Below the pieces are notes generated by a model that saw only the letters and a list, made by a program, of their open reading frames with translations, did no database searches and was not told the origin of the DNA. The translations under genes and the position numbers were made by a program. A stretch of 64,000 bases of DNA from Haliscomenobacter sp041740695 (GTDB lineage Bacteria > Bacteroidota > Bacteroidia > Chitinophagales > Saprospiraceae), in contig NZ_JBGSLK010000043.1 in assembly GCF_041740695.1 (NCBI RefSeq), forward strand, positions 62,001 through 126,000. Direction: 5' to 3'. Shown here piece by piece: positions 16,513-24,396 of the stretch (position 1 is the first letter of the stretch; each line of letters opens with the position of its first letter).

Positions 16513-19164
16513 TTAATTCTGCATCATATCTCCACCCTGCATGTTCGTCCGGTTGTTCTTCCGGTTGAACAAGGACATGTCCATTTTTCCAAAACGGTAG
16601 GAAAAATTCAGGCGAAGCAACTGCGGGTTCATGATGCGAGACGTTTCTTGCGAAAAGAAATCGGTCAAGGTATAGGAACCAAACTTGCGGGTTCCAAAGA
16701 TGTCCGAAGCACTCAGGGTCAAAGTCCCTTGATTTTTCAAGATATCCTTGCGGATGGAAGCATCCAGGAACCAGTAATTTTTGGTGTAGCCCTGCGCCGT
16801 GTTTTGAGAAGGCGGACCACCACCCTGGAAAGGATCAGTGTTTGTCGCTGGAGTAAAGGAAGCCCGCGAGCGGTATTCCCCGTTGAATTGCAGCGCAAAA
16901 CCTTTCGGCAATTTGATTTGCACAATTTCCTTCAAAAAGCCACTGGTGCGGTTCACCTTCAAGCCAGTTTCCACATTGCTGGCATCCACCGAAGCCTGGA
17001 AAATATTCAGGTTGGTCGTCAGATCCAGCCAGCCAAAGAAGCTGTTTTTTAGGGTAAATTCTGCCCCGGTAGCCGAAGCACTGTTGCTGTTGGCAAAACT
17101 GGTGATCACTACCTCTTTATTCAAAACTGCATTGAACTCGGTGAACTGGTAGGAAGCAATCAAATTGCTGGCCTGCTTGTAGTACACCGAGATGAGCAAG
17201 TTGTGGTTTTTGGCAAAGATGTTCTGGTACGACAATTCCAGGGAGTTGGTAAACTCTGGAAGCAAAGTTGGGCTACCCCGACGCAGGTTGAGTGAATCGG
17301 AGAAGTCAGTAAAAGGCATCGTCTGGAAAAAATTCGGGCGATTGACCCGGCGGGTATACGCCAACTGAATTTGATCCTGATCATTCAACTTCCGCGTCAC
17401 AAACGCACTGGGAAACAAACTGATCGGGTAGGCAATGCTGAACGAAGAATCGCGGTCGGTCAAAGCACCCCGGTAAAGGCTGCTCTCGGCGCGCAGACCC
17501 ACCTGGAAGCCCCAGTTTTTGCTCTGCTTGCCGAGTTGCAAATAGCCAGCATACACGTCATCGTCGAACTTGAAGTGGTCGGACAACTGTGGAACTGCCC
17601 GCCAAGCATTGAGGTCCACATCAAACACCGAGTTCATGTTGTCGTTGCGGTTGTTGCGCATCACGGCTTTCAGGCCACCTTCGAGTTTGAAGTCTTTTTT
17701 GAGCGGGTTTACAAAGTCGGTTTGGATGGTCATGAAGCTACCCTGCCCCAGGCTTTCCTGCATTTCCCGGCTGCTAAAGCCCGAATCGTATTGGGTCAGA
17801 TAAGCACTGCCACCTTCAAAACGCACCTGGTTGAAGTTGAAATCCGCCGTCCATTCTGCGCCTTTTTTGGGGAAGAGGTGTTTGAACTGGGTGGTCACCC
17901 CAAAGTTGCGGAAGCTGCGGTCTTGCTCCGAGCTGCGTACATACTCGCTGGTTACGGTATTGCCGGGGTACAAAAAGTCGGTGGTATTGGTGATGGCGTC
18001 ATTGGGACTGAATTTCCCACGCACATAACTGCCACTAAAAGTCAGGGTATTGCGGTTGTCCAGCAAGAGGTCTACTCCGGCCCGACCATTGGCGAATATG
18101 CCTTTCATCTGGCCTTCAGAAACTTGGGTCAGATTCGAGGCAGGCTCGCCAAAAAAGTTCTCGCGCAGCGTTTCTCCTTCAATTTTGCCCCGGTTGCGCA
18201 TGGCCATGAGGGAACCAAAAACGTTCACTTTACTGCCCCGGGCATTGATGTCGCCACCAAAGTTGACCCCACCCCGGGTGTCGGTTCCGGCACGCACGCT
18301 GCCGTTGTAGCCCAAGCGTTTTTCTTTTTTCAAAACAATGTTCACAATCCCGGCGGTACCACCACCTGCGTCGAATTTGGAGGAAGGGTTGGTGATCACC
18401 TCTACACTTTCAATCGCGTCGGCAGCGATTTGGTTCAAAGCGAGCGTTGTGGGGCGGCCATCCACAAAAATTTGGGGCGAGCCGTTGCGCAAACTCACAT
18501 TTCCATCCAAATCAACGGAAAGGGAAGGTACGTTTTTGAGCGCGTCTTGCGCCGTTCCACCCGCAGTAGTCAAGTCTTTATCGATGCGGTAGGCCTTGCG
18601 ATCGAGCGCCAGGGTAGCCACCGAAGCTTTATCGGTGATGGTGACTTCGCTCAAGGTTTTGGCTTCCGTTTTTAGTTTGATGTTGCCCAGGTCTTTTTCG
18701 CTGGCACCAGCGGCACCCATACCTGGGAATCCACCACCAGGAGCTCCCCCTCCGGGCATGCCAGTAGGGGCTCCAGCAGCGGGCGCTTTAGGGGCAGACA
18801 TACCGAAGTTGAAACTTTGTTTGGTTTCGGCGAAGCCTAGAAAATTGATGACCAATTCGAAGTCACCAACCATGGGCAGTTTTTCAATGTTGAAATCGCC
18901 GTTTTCTTCAGTCAATTGGCCAGCCCACATGGTATCCTTGAGCGCACGAGTAGCCGGGTTAAATGTTTTGCCCAATACTTGTACGGTAGCATAACCGACG
19001 CCTTTGCCAGCTTCGTCTACTACTTTACCGTAAACGCGGGCAATGTTCATTTTGGAAGGATCGAAACCTTTGCCAGCAGTGGGCGGGCCACCAGCGGGCA
19101 ATTGTGCACTGAGTCGGGTGATCAGCGCTAAAAAGAGAACAGTGAGGGTGATTAATTTGTGCAT
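16513..19164 (-). CDS. TonB-dependent receptor with carboxypeptidase-like domain (outer-membrane b-barrel family 3 type)
   Basis: An 883-residue outer-membrane receptor. The start is placed at MHKLITLTVLFLAL (19164) because a standard signal peptide begins there. After the signal comes a carboxypeptidase regulatory-like fold (VYGKVVDEAGKGVGYATVQVLG), interrupted by a Gly/Pro/Ala-rich insert around residues 125-160, then a plug domain (LKNVPSLSVDLDGNVSLRNGSPQIFVDGRPT, VEVITNPSSKFDAGGGTAGIVNI) and a large barrel. It belongs to the group lacking a SusD partner. Such receptors are often linked to siderophore, peptide or metal uptake, or to adaptation systems next to LytTR regulators. It is transcribed divergently from the LytS/LytTR pair, suggesting that pair controls it. 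The C-terminal tail is Asn/Met-rich. Confidence 0.92.
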   Translation of the reverse strand: MHKLITLTVLFLALITRLSAQLPAGGPPTAGKGFDPSKMNIARVYGKVVDEAGKGVGYATVQVLGKTFNPATRALKDTMWAGQLTEENGDFNIEKLPMVGDFELVINFLGFAETKQSFNFGMSAPKAPAAGAPTGMPGGGAPGGGFPGMGAAGASEKDLGNIKLKTEAKTLSEVTITDKASVATLALDRKAYRIDKDLTTAGGTAQDALKNVPSLSVDLDGNVSLRNGSPQIFVDGRPTTLALNQIAADAIESVEVITNPSSKFDAGGGTAGIVNIVLKKEKRLGYNGSVRAGTDTRGGVNFGGDINARGSKVNVFGSLMAMRNRGKIEGETLRENFFGEPASNLTQVSEGQMKGIFANGRAGVDLLLDNRNTLTFSGSYVRGKFSPNDAITNTTDFLYPGNTVTSEYVRSSEQDRSFRNFGVTTQFKHLFPKKGAEWTADFNFNQVRFEGGSAYLTQYDSGFSSREMQESLGQGSFMTIQTDFVNPLKKDFKLEGGLKAVMRNNRNDNMNSVFDVDLNAWRAVPQLSDHFKFDDDVYAGYLQLGKQSKNWGFQVGLRAESSLYRGALTDRDSSFSIAYPISLFPSAFVTRKLNDQDQIQLAYTRRVNRPNFFQTMPFTDFSDSLNLRRGSPTLLPEFTNSLELSYQNIFAKNHNLLISVYYKQASNLIASYQFTEFNAVLNKEVVITSFANSNSASATGAEFTLKNSFFGWLDLTTNLNIFQASVDASNVETGLKVNRTSGFLKEIVQIKLPKGFALQFNGEYRSRASFTPATNTDPFQGGGPPSQNTAQGYTKNYWFLDASIRKDILKNQGTLTLSASDIFGTRKFGSYTLTDFFSQETSRIMNPQLLRLNFSYRFGKMDMSLFNRKNNRTNMQGGDMMQN

Positions 19165-19338
19165 GATGCTGAAATTTTGTGTCGGCATTGCCGTGTCGGT
19201 TTATTTTTAAATCCGCTACAAAAATGCTACTTTCATTGCTACTAAAAAGGGAGTCTCGATGAGCAGGAAGAATGTATCGGTGAACCGCCGGGTAGCCTAT
19301 TTTTTCACCTCGTTTTTTTCTCGACCTTTGTCCCAGAT

Positions 19339-20379
19339 ATGAAAACATCCTACGCCATCATCATTCAGGCTGCCGTGTGGATCACGATTTGGGCAGTCTT
19401 TTCTTTCACTGGCAATAATGAGGACAAGTTGCCAGGTTTTTACTTGTTGAACACCTTAAGGGTTTTTGGCTTTGTCTTGCTTTTTAATGTGTTCCACCGC
19501 CTGATATTGCCTATTTTTTTTGCAGGAAAAAAGATGCTCTTTACCCTTGCGGTGCTGCTTGTACTGGCGGGCAACGTAACCTATTCGGTAGTTATTGACC
19601 TCAATTTCGGCATCCCCGCAAAAATCTCTGCTGAAGCCCAAAAAAAAGGGCAACAACCGAGATTGTCCATGAAGTATCTGATCATTCCTCCGATTTTTCT
19701 GGGTTTGATGCTTTTTGGCGCAGCAGCTTCCGTAGGCGGGCTGTCGGCCTTTGAAAAGAAGAAAAAAAGTGAGGAAGAAGCCAATCGCCGCCGCCTGGAA
19801 GCGGAAATTGCTCTGCTAAAATCCCAAATCAATCCGCATTTTTTGGTCAATACCCTCAATAATCTCTACGTCCTTTCGCTAACTGAACCAGAAAAGACCC
19901 CGGACGGCTTGCTGAAGCTTTCGGAAATGGTCAACTACATTTTACACGAATGCGCCAAACCCAAAGTCCCACTCGCCCTGGATATTGAATTCATTAAAAA
20001 CTACATCGCATTACAACGCCTGCGACTGCCACCAAATGCTCATTTGCAGGTGGATCTGCCTGGTGCTGTGCCGCCTGAAATCGAAATTGAACCCATGATT
20101 TTGATTCCTTTTATTGAAAATGCGTTCAAACATGGCTTGACTACCAAGCAAGAATGTGAATTACAGGTGGTGCTGCACTTGCAAGGTAAAAACCTGACGC
20201 TGGAGGTCAAAAACCCTGTTTTGCCCCCCAAATTAGCGTACAGCGGCAATCCTTCTGGAATCGGACTGGCCAACACCCAGCAGCGACTGGAACATTCTTA
20301 TCCAAATCGCTATCATTTGCAGATCGAAAACGACGACCAAACCCACGTAGTTAAACTGGAACTAAACCTCGCGCCATGA
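19339..20379 (+). CDS. LytS/YehU-type sensor histidine kinase
   Basis: A 346-residue membrane kinase with four predicted transmembrane helices in residues 5-135, then the His_kinase domain. The phosphoacceptor is H167 in LKSQINPHFLVNTLNNLYVLSL, the standard signature of this class, and the ATPase part follows (EPMILIPFIENAFKHGL, GIGLANTQQRLE). The coding end overlaps the response regulator start by four bases (ATGA), so the two are translationally coupled. The usual phosphotransfer to the LytTR partner is expected. The divergent receptor gene is the nearest candidate target; the input signal is unknown. Confidence 0.95.
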   Translation: MKTSYAIIIQAAVWITIWAVFSFTGNNEDKLPGFYLLNTLRVFGFVLLFNVFHRLILPIFFAGKKMLFTLAVLLVLAGNVTYSVVIDLNFGIPAKISAEAQKKGQQPRLSMKYLIIPPIFLGLMLFGAAASVGGLSAFEKKKKSEEEANRRRLEAEIALLKSQINPHFLVNTLNNLYVLSLTEPEKTPDGLLKLSEMVNYILHECAKPKVPLALDIEFIKNYIALQRLRLPPNAHLQVDLPGAVPPEIEIEPMILIPFIENAFKHGLTTKQECELQVVLHLQGKNLTLEVKNPVLPPKLAYSGNPSGIGLANTQQRLEHSYPNRYHLQIENDDQTHVVKLELNLAP

Positions 20380-21077
20380 CCTTCATCGCCCTCGACGACG
20401 AACCCCTGGCGCTGGTACTCATTGAAAAATACGCCCGGGATGTACCGGAGTGGAAACTGCTCACCACTTTCACCGACGCGGCCGCAGCGGGCGAATATCT
20501 ACAAAACAACACGGTCGACCTACTTTTGACCGACATCAACATGCCCGACATCAGTGGGCTGCAATTTGTGCAAGCGCTGCCAGATGAACGGCCCATGATC
20601 ATCTTTGTGACCGCATACAAGGAATTCGCCCACGAGGGTTTCAACCTAGATGTGGTGGATTATCTGGTCAAACCCGTTGCGCCAGAACGGTTCAAAAAAG
20701 CCTTACAGAAAGCGGCTGATCTCTTGGAATTGCGACGTAAAGCTGAGGCCGCTAGCGCCTCCTCTCCTACTCCTCTGGAGGATCACATTTTTGTGTTTTC
20801 GGAGTACCAAAAGGTTAAAATTTTGCTCAAAGACGTGTTGTACCTGGAGAGTATGGGGGATTATGTGAAGATTTATTTGGAATCACAGCCCAGGCCAATT
20901 TTGACTTTGGAGCGTTTGAAAAATTTGGCGGAGCGGCTGCATGGGCAGGGTTTTAGAAGGATTCATCGCTCGGTAGTGGTGAATGTGGAGAAGCTCGAAG
21001 TGGTGCAAAAATCGCGGGTCAAAGTGGGCGGAACTTGGCTGGCGGTTGGGGAGACGTATTTGGGGGAATTGGAGTGA
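20376..21077 (+). CDS. LytTR-family response regulator
   Basis: A 233-residue two-domain regulator. The N-terminal receiver has the acidic pocket (ALDDEP) and phosphoacceptor D53 in LLLTDINMPDISG, with the conserved Lys in DYLVKPV. The C-terminal LytTR DNA-binding domain (about 130-233) shows YLESMGDYVKIYLE and GFRRIHRSVVVNVEKLE. It is translationally coupled to the kinase by a 4-base overlap. LytTR proteins bind pairs of short direct repeats upstream of envelope genes; no convincing pair was identified in the receptor promoter region. Confidence 0.95.
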   Translation: MTFIALDDEPLALVLIEKYARDVPEWKLLTTFTDAAAAGEYLQNNTVDLLLTDINMPDISGLQFVQALPDERPMIIFVTAYKEFAHEGFNLDVVDYLVKPVAPERFKKALQKAADLLELRRKAEAASASSPTPLEDHIFVFSEYQKVKILLKDVLYLESMGDYVKIYLESQPRPILTLERLKNLAERLHGQGFRRIHRSVVVNVEKLEVVQKSRVKVGGTWLAVGETYLGELE

Positions 21078-21488
21078 AACCTCGCCACTCATGCACTCGG
21101 AACTCGTCATTCTCCCTTTCACTTCTAAACTCGTAAGTCATGTACTCTGAACTCGTCACTCAGATAAAGTTTTTTTTGAGTGCCGAGTTCAGAGTACATG
21201 ACTTACGAGTTTAGAAGTGAGGGAAGAGTTCAGAGTACATGACTTACGAGTTTAGAAGTGAAGGACGAATTTTGAAGTCGTTTACGCAAAAATGCCGCCT
21301 CTTAACCCGACAATCAAGCCATTTTCTACCCGTTCTGACCAGGGCAAATTCAGGTTATTGGGCATTTTTTACGCTATTTGACCTTTTTTCTACGCGTAGA
21401 GATTACCAAAAGTTACTATATTTCCCACTACAATGAGTGTCCCAATTATGTAGTAAATAAAATATTCGTCAAGCTTAATCCCTTAGTT
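21078..21488. other. 411-bp stretch between the LytTR gene and a small ORF
   Basis: The first half is the palindrome LIR5 (21086-21272). The second half (21273-21488) is AT-rich with no recognisable gene, hairpin or promoter; it may contain the leader of the short ORF that starts at 21489. Confidence 0.6.
21086..21272. repeat. long intergenic palindrome LIR5 (ACTCGTAAGTCATG type)
   Basis: The left arm contains CACTTCTAAACTCGTAAGTC and ATGTACTCTGAACTCG; the right arm is the complement. The right arm is also tandemly duplicated: a unit of about 40 bp holding GAGTTCAGAGTACATGAC and TTACGAGTTTAGAAGTG occurs twice, so this arm has recently expanded. The arm word is shared with LIR6 two kilobases away. 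Confidence 0.85.
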
Positions 21489-21782
21489 ATGATAAAGGCA
21501 ATCCTTGTTATCGTCGCTTGCATTTCTATTCTTCAAGTAGTACGCTTTGGTTGGAGCAGGCTGGCCTATAATTTTTTCTCACTTTTACTGATTTTTCTAA
21601 TCTTTGGGCGGATTGCGTGCGAAAAGGTTCTGTGTCTCTGGTATTTACCGAAATATTTAATCTCACTCGTTTTTACAAAAATAAAATGCCCCGCCTGTGC
21701 TGGGTACGAACCCGATTGGAGTTTAAGAGGAGGTATTGATGAAGCTGGTTTGCACAATCCTTTCAAACGCATCCCGCAATGA
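21489..21782 (+). CDS. possible small membrane protein, unknown
   Basis: A 97-residue ORF starting at MIKAILVIVACISILQVV. It has two hydrophobic stretches (about residues 2-20 and 27-60) and a hydrophilic tail containing KIKCPACAGYEPDWSLRGG, whose CxxC could bind metal or form a disulfide. No family is recognised. It has no coupled partner, lies in a gap between a palindrome and a DUF2237 gene, and could be a chance ORF. The CPAC motif and the hydrophobic N-terminus are the only arguments for its being real. Confidence 0.35.
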   Translation: MIKAILVIVACISILQVVRFGWSRLAYNFFSLLLIFLIFGRIACEKVLCLWYLPKYLISLVFTKIKCPACAGYEPDWSLRGGIDEAGLHNPFKRIPQ

Positions 21783-21992
21783 TCATTGGTAGGCTGCGAT
21801 ACCGGGGGCTTGTTCCACATAGTTATGGGGCGGAGTTTATCCGGGGGGTGGAGTTTTAGGAATAGTCAACTTTTCCCTTACGAGAAAGGTAGAGATTAAC
21901 ACTGGTACCAAAAAGCTTTTATTTTGTGAAAGCAAAAACTCAATTATAACAATTGAACGTACAGCATTGTTCCTATTATAAACACACCAACT

Positions 21993-22358
21993 ATGAGCCA
22001 AGCTGCACGCAATGTCCTGGGCAATCCGCTCCAGCCATGTAGTCTCGATCCCCTGACGGGCTTTCACCGCGATGGCTGCTGCAACAGCGGCCCGGAAGAC
22101 TCCGGTCGCCACCTCGTCTGCGCCACAATGACCTCAGCCTTTCTGGCTTATTCGCTTAGCCAGGGTAATGACCTCATTACGCCCCAGCCGCAGTGGCACT
22201 TTCCCGGGCTAAAAGCAGGCGACCGCTGGTGCCTCTGCGTGCTGCGCTGGAAGGAGGCTTACGAGGCTGGGGTTGCTCCACCCGTGGTGTTGGAGGCTAC
22301 GCACGAATCCGCCCTGCGCCATGTGGCTTTGGCCGACTTACAAGCTATTTTGCAATAG
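21993..22358 (+). CDS. DUF2237 family protein
   Basis: A 121-residue protein that follows the DUF2237 pattern throughout: NVLGNPLQPCSLDPLTGFHRDG, CCNSGPEDSGRHLVCATMT, GNDLITPQPQWHFPGLKAGD, RWCLCVLRWKEAYEAGVAPPVV and LEATHESALRHV. Five conserved cysteines are present. The family is widespread in bacteria and of unknown biochemical function. No signal peptide is present. It is a single-gene unit here, with AT-rich sequence on both sides, and gives no contextual hint. Confidence 0.93.
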   Translation: MSQAARNVLGNPLQPCSLDPLTGFHRDGCCNSGPEDSGRHLVCATMTSAFLAYSLSQGNDLITPQPQWHFPGLKAGDRWCLCVLRWKEAYEAGVAPPVVLEATHESALRHVALADLQAILQ

Positions 22359-22419
22359 TGCGACTGAATAAATTAAAACAAAAAATTGCCTTGACTTTGA
22401 TTCAAAATTTTTCGTAAAA

Positions 22420-23088
22420 ATGAAGATCAACCTAAAAGCGATCCTCTTCACATTTACCCTATCCATTCACACAAACCTCCCCGGCCAAAACCTCTCTTTT
22501 TTTGCTGGCCTCAATGGAACCGTCCTCCACGATTACCATTCCTTTGAGGGACATTACCGTTCTGATTATCAGTCAGGCTTGGGTTATAGCCTGGGCATTG
22601 GTCTTGACCGCATCAAGTGGTTTTGGAGGAATATTCCTTTCAACTTTAAATTCGAGCGCTATGGTGCTCAATTGTCTGCTGGCGATGGAGGCTTAGGTGG
22701 AGGCTACTCGGTAGATGCCCGGGTGGACAAATCGATCCTCACCTTGGGGATTTACCCCTTGAATTTTCGCATCAAACAAAATTTCAAATTGAGCATAGGT
22801 ACGGAAATGGCCTACTTGTTGGCCGAGCAATTGCAGGGAAAATACGGCAGCTGGATAGGTGGACAAACACCTCGAGAGACTACTCTAGTGGAAAAATACC
22901 CCCATTACAGTCGCAAGACTTACCTGGGTTTGGGTGCAAACCTGAGTTACGACTGGTCCATCTCTCCATCACTGGTGGTTGCACCTTATTACACTTATTA
23001 TTTTGGTTTGTCCAATGAATTCAGGGAGTTTCCGAACATTACGAAGGCAATGCGGCACACGGTTGGTTTGGCGTTGAGGAAGCGATGA
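22420..23088 (+). CDS. outer membrane beta-barrel protein (PorT-like size class)
   Basis: A 222-residue secreted barrel. A signal peptide ends near NLPGQ, followed by amphipathic strands such as LSFFAGLNGTVLHDYHSF, SLGIGLDRIKWFWRNIPFNFKF and YKTYLGLGANLSYDWSISP, ending HTVGLALRKR. The strand spacing fits an 8-strand OmpA/PorT-like barrel. It starts 61 bp after the DUF2237 gene on the same strand, but cotranscription is uncertain. A palindrome (LIR6) follows the stop codon and separates it from the convergent GntR regulator. Confidence 0.85.
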   Translation: MKINLKAILFTFTLSIHTNLPGQNLSFFAGLNGTVLHDYHSFEGHYRSDYQSGLGYSLGIGLDRIKWFWRNIPFNFKFERYGAQLSAGDGGLGGGYSVDARVDKSILTLGIYPLNFRIKQNFKLSIGTEMAYLLAEQLQGKYGSWIGGQTPRETTLVEKYPHYSRKTYLGLGANLSYDWSISPSLVVAPYYTYYFGLSNEFREFPNITKAMRHTVGLALRKR

Positions 23089-23112
23089 TTTCTCATATCA
23101 AAACTCGCAATT

Positions 23113-23223
23113 CTACCTTTACTTCAAAACTCGTAAGTCATGTATTCGGAACTCGGAACTCAAAAAAAATTAACTGAGTGACGAGTTCCGAATACATGAC
23201 TTACGAGTTTTGAAGTGGAAGGA
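23113..23223. repeat. long intergenic palindrome LIR6 (ACTCGTAAGTCATG type)
   Basis: Left arm CTTCAAAACTCGTAAGTCAT plus GTATTCGGAACTCG (23113-23155); right arm is the exact complement over most of its length (23182-23222), with an A-rich loop. It uses the same words as LIR5 but with different fixed substitutions (TTCAAAAC instead of TTCTAAAC, GTATTCGG instead of GTACTCTG), and these are mirrored in both arms. Confidence 0.85.
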
Positions 23224-23253
23224 CGAGCGGACGAATTTAGAATTATGAAGTAC

Positions 23254-24264
23254 TTACAAACTCCCCCTCCGCACCAAATAAAACGGATTTTTCACCTTCT
23301 CCTTCCTCCCTTCCAACAACAACTGTGCCGCAGTCTTCCCCATCGCCTCAAAATCCGTCGTAATCACCGTAATGTCCAGCACCTCCTTCAGGGTCGTATC
23401 ATTAAAAGAAATCAGCCCGATGTTTTGCCCCAATGTCAAGTCCGTTTGCCGGATTTTTTTGATCAATTCCGCCAGGTCGGTTTCTTCGATCACACAATAC
23501 ACCGCACCCGCCTGGATGGATTCCTCCGTGGCTGTTTCAATAATGCGGTAGGTCTTTTGGTAGTTGACGCAATAGTTGTGAAAGCCGCGGGCAATTTCGG
23601 TGGGATAGTTGCCGTCGCTGGGCATCACCAGTACCATTTCCTGGTATTTTTGCAGCAGTTCATTGGCGGAGAGCAGGGCATTAAAAATGTCGCGTTGGAA
23701 ATCCTGGAAAACCGCGCTGTGCTTGGTCGGTAGGTTAGGATAATCTTTGTCCAAAAAAAACAATTCCTCGGCGGGGATAGTCTGCATCACCGCTTCAAGG
23801 TTCACCTTGTCCAGGTCGTGCACAAAGTGGGGCATCACCACGTAGTAGTTGTATTTGCCCAGGTTGCGCTCGATGATGTCGGCAAACAATTTGGCGTTGT
23901 AATGGTGTACCTGGAGGTCTACTTGTGCCCGTTCGCCCAGCTCTTGCAGGAAGGAGTAATAAATGAGTCGCTTGTAGGAGCTGAGTTTGTTAAAAATGAG
24001 CAGGATGCGCAGCTTGCCATCGTTTCCCCCCGATACGTAATAGCCCTTGCCTTGCACCGAGACAATGAATCCCCGTTCCCGTAGTTCGCGGTAGGCCTTT
24101 TCTACGGTATCCCGGGCCAAATCGTAGTGGGCACTCATCTCACTGATCGAAGGCAGTTGATCGTTTTTTTTCAACAATCCCCTTTCAATATCCGTGATGA
24201 TGGACTCTACGATCTGCTTGTATTTGGGCGTTTTGGACTTGTGATTGAGATGGAGGTGGTACAT
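23254..24264 (-). CDS. GntR-family transcriptional regulator with periplasmic-binding-protein-like sensor domain
   Basis: A 336-residue regulator: an N-terminal winged helix (residues about 8-78, with KYKQIVESIITDIERGLLKKNDQLPSIS and AHYDLARDTVEKAYRELRERGFI), then a LacI-like substrate-binding domain (LRILLIFNKLSSYKRLIYYSFLQ to GLISFNDTTLKEVLDITVITTDFEAMG). This GntR/PBP fusion type regulates sugar catabolism in Bacteroidota. It lies immediately downstream of the RhaD-type aldolase/dehydrogenase gene on the same strand, separated only by palindrome LIR7, so control of rhamnose or fucose genes is the natural inference. The effector is not proven. Confidence 0.92.
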   Translation of the reverse strand: MYHLHLNHKSKTPKYKQIVESIITDIERGLLKKNDQLPSISEMSAHYDLARDTVEKAYRELRERGFIVSVQGKGYYVSGGNDGKLRILLIFNKLSSYKRLIYYSFLQELGERAQVDLQVHHYNAKLFADIIERNLGKYNYYVVMPHFVHDLDKVNLEAVMQTIPAEELFFLDKDYPNLPTKHSAVFQDFQRDIFNALLSANELLQKYQEMVLVMPSDGNYPTEIARGFHNYCVNYQKTYRIIETATEESIQAGAVYCVIEETDLAELIKKIRQTDLTLGQNIGLISFNDTTLKEVLDITVITTDFEAMGKTAAQLLLEGRKEKVKNPFYLVRRGSL

Positions 24265-24269
24265 GTTTT

Positions 24270-24396
24270 AGCTATCAGCTATGAGCAGTCAGCCATCAGC
24301 TATCAGCAGTCAGTTATCAGCCAGTTGGTGGGAAACGAACAAATTCGGATACAGCACCACCTGGCTCATAGCTCATTGCTGATAGCTGACTGCTTA
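24270..24396. repeat. long intergenic palindrome LIR7 (CAGCTATCAGCAGTC type)
   Basis: Arms are iterations of AGCTATCAGCAGTCAGCCAT-like words on the left (24270-24325) and the complementary CTGGCTCATAGCTCATTGCT, then GATAGCTGACTGC on the right (24361-24393). The core is bounded by GGTGG and CACCACC. The rhaD stop codon (24394-24396) sits at the very end of the right arm. Confidence 0.8.

Noticed and set aside
17371..18675. 434-codon open frame on the plus strand
   Set aside because: It is wholly antisense to the TonB-dependent receptor gene; the composition is that of a reversed barrel gene, with no signal or domain.
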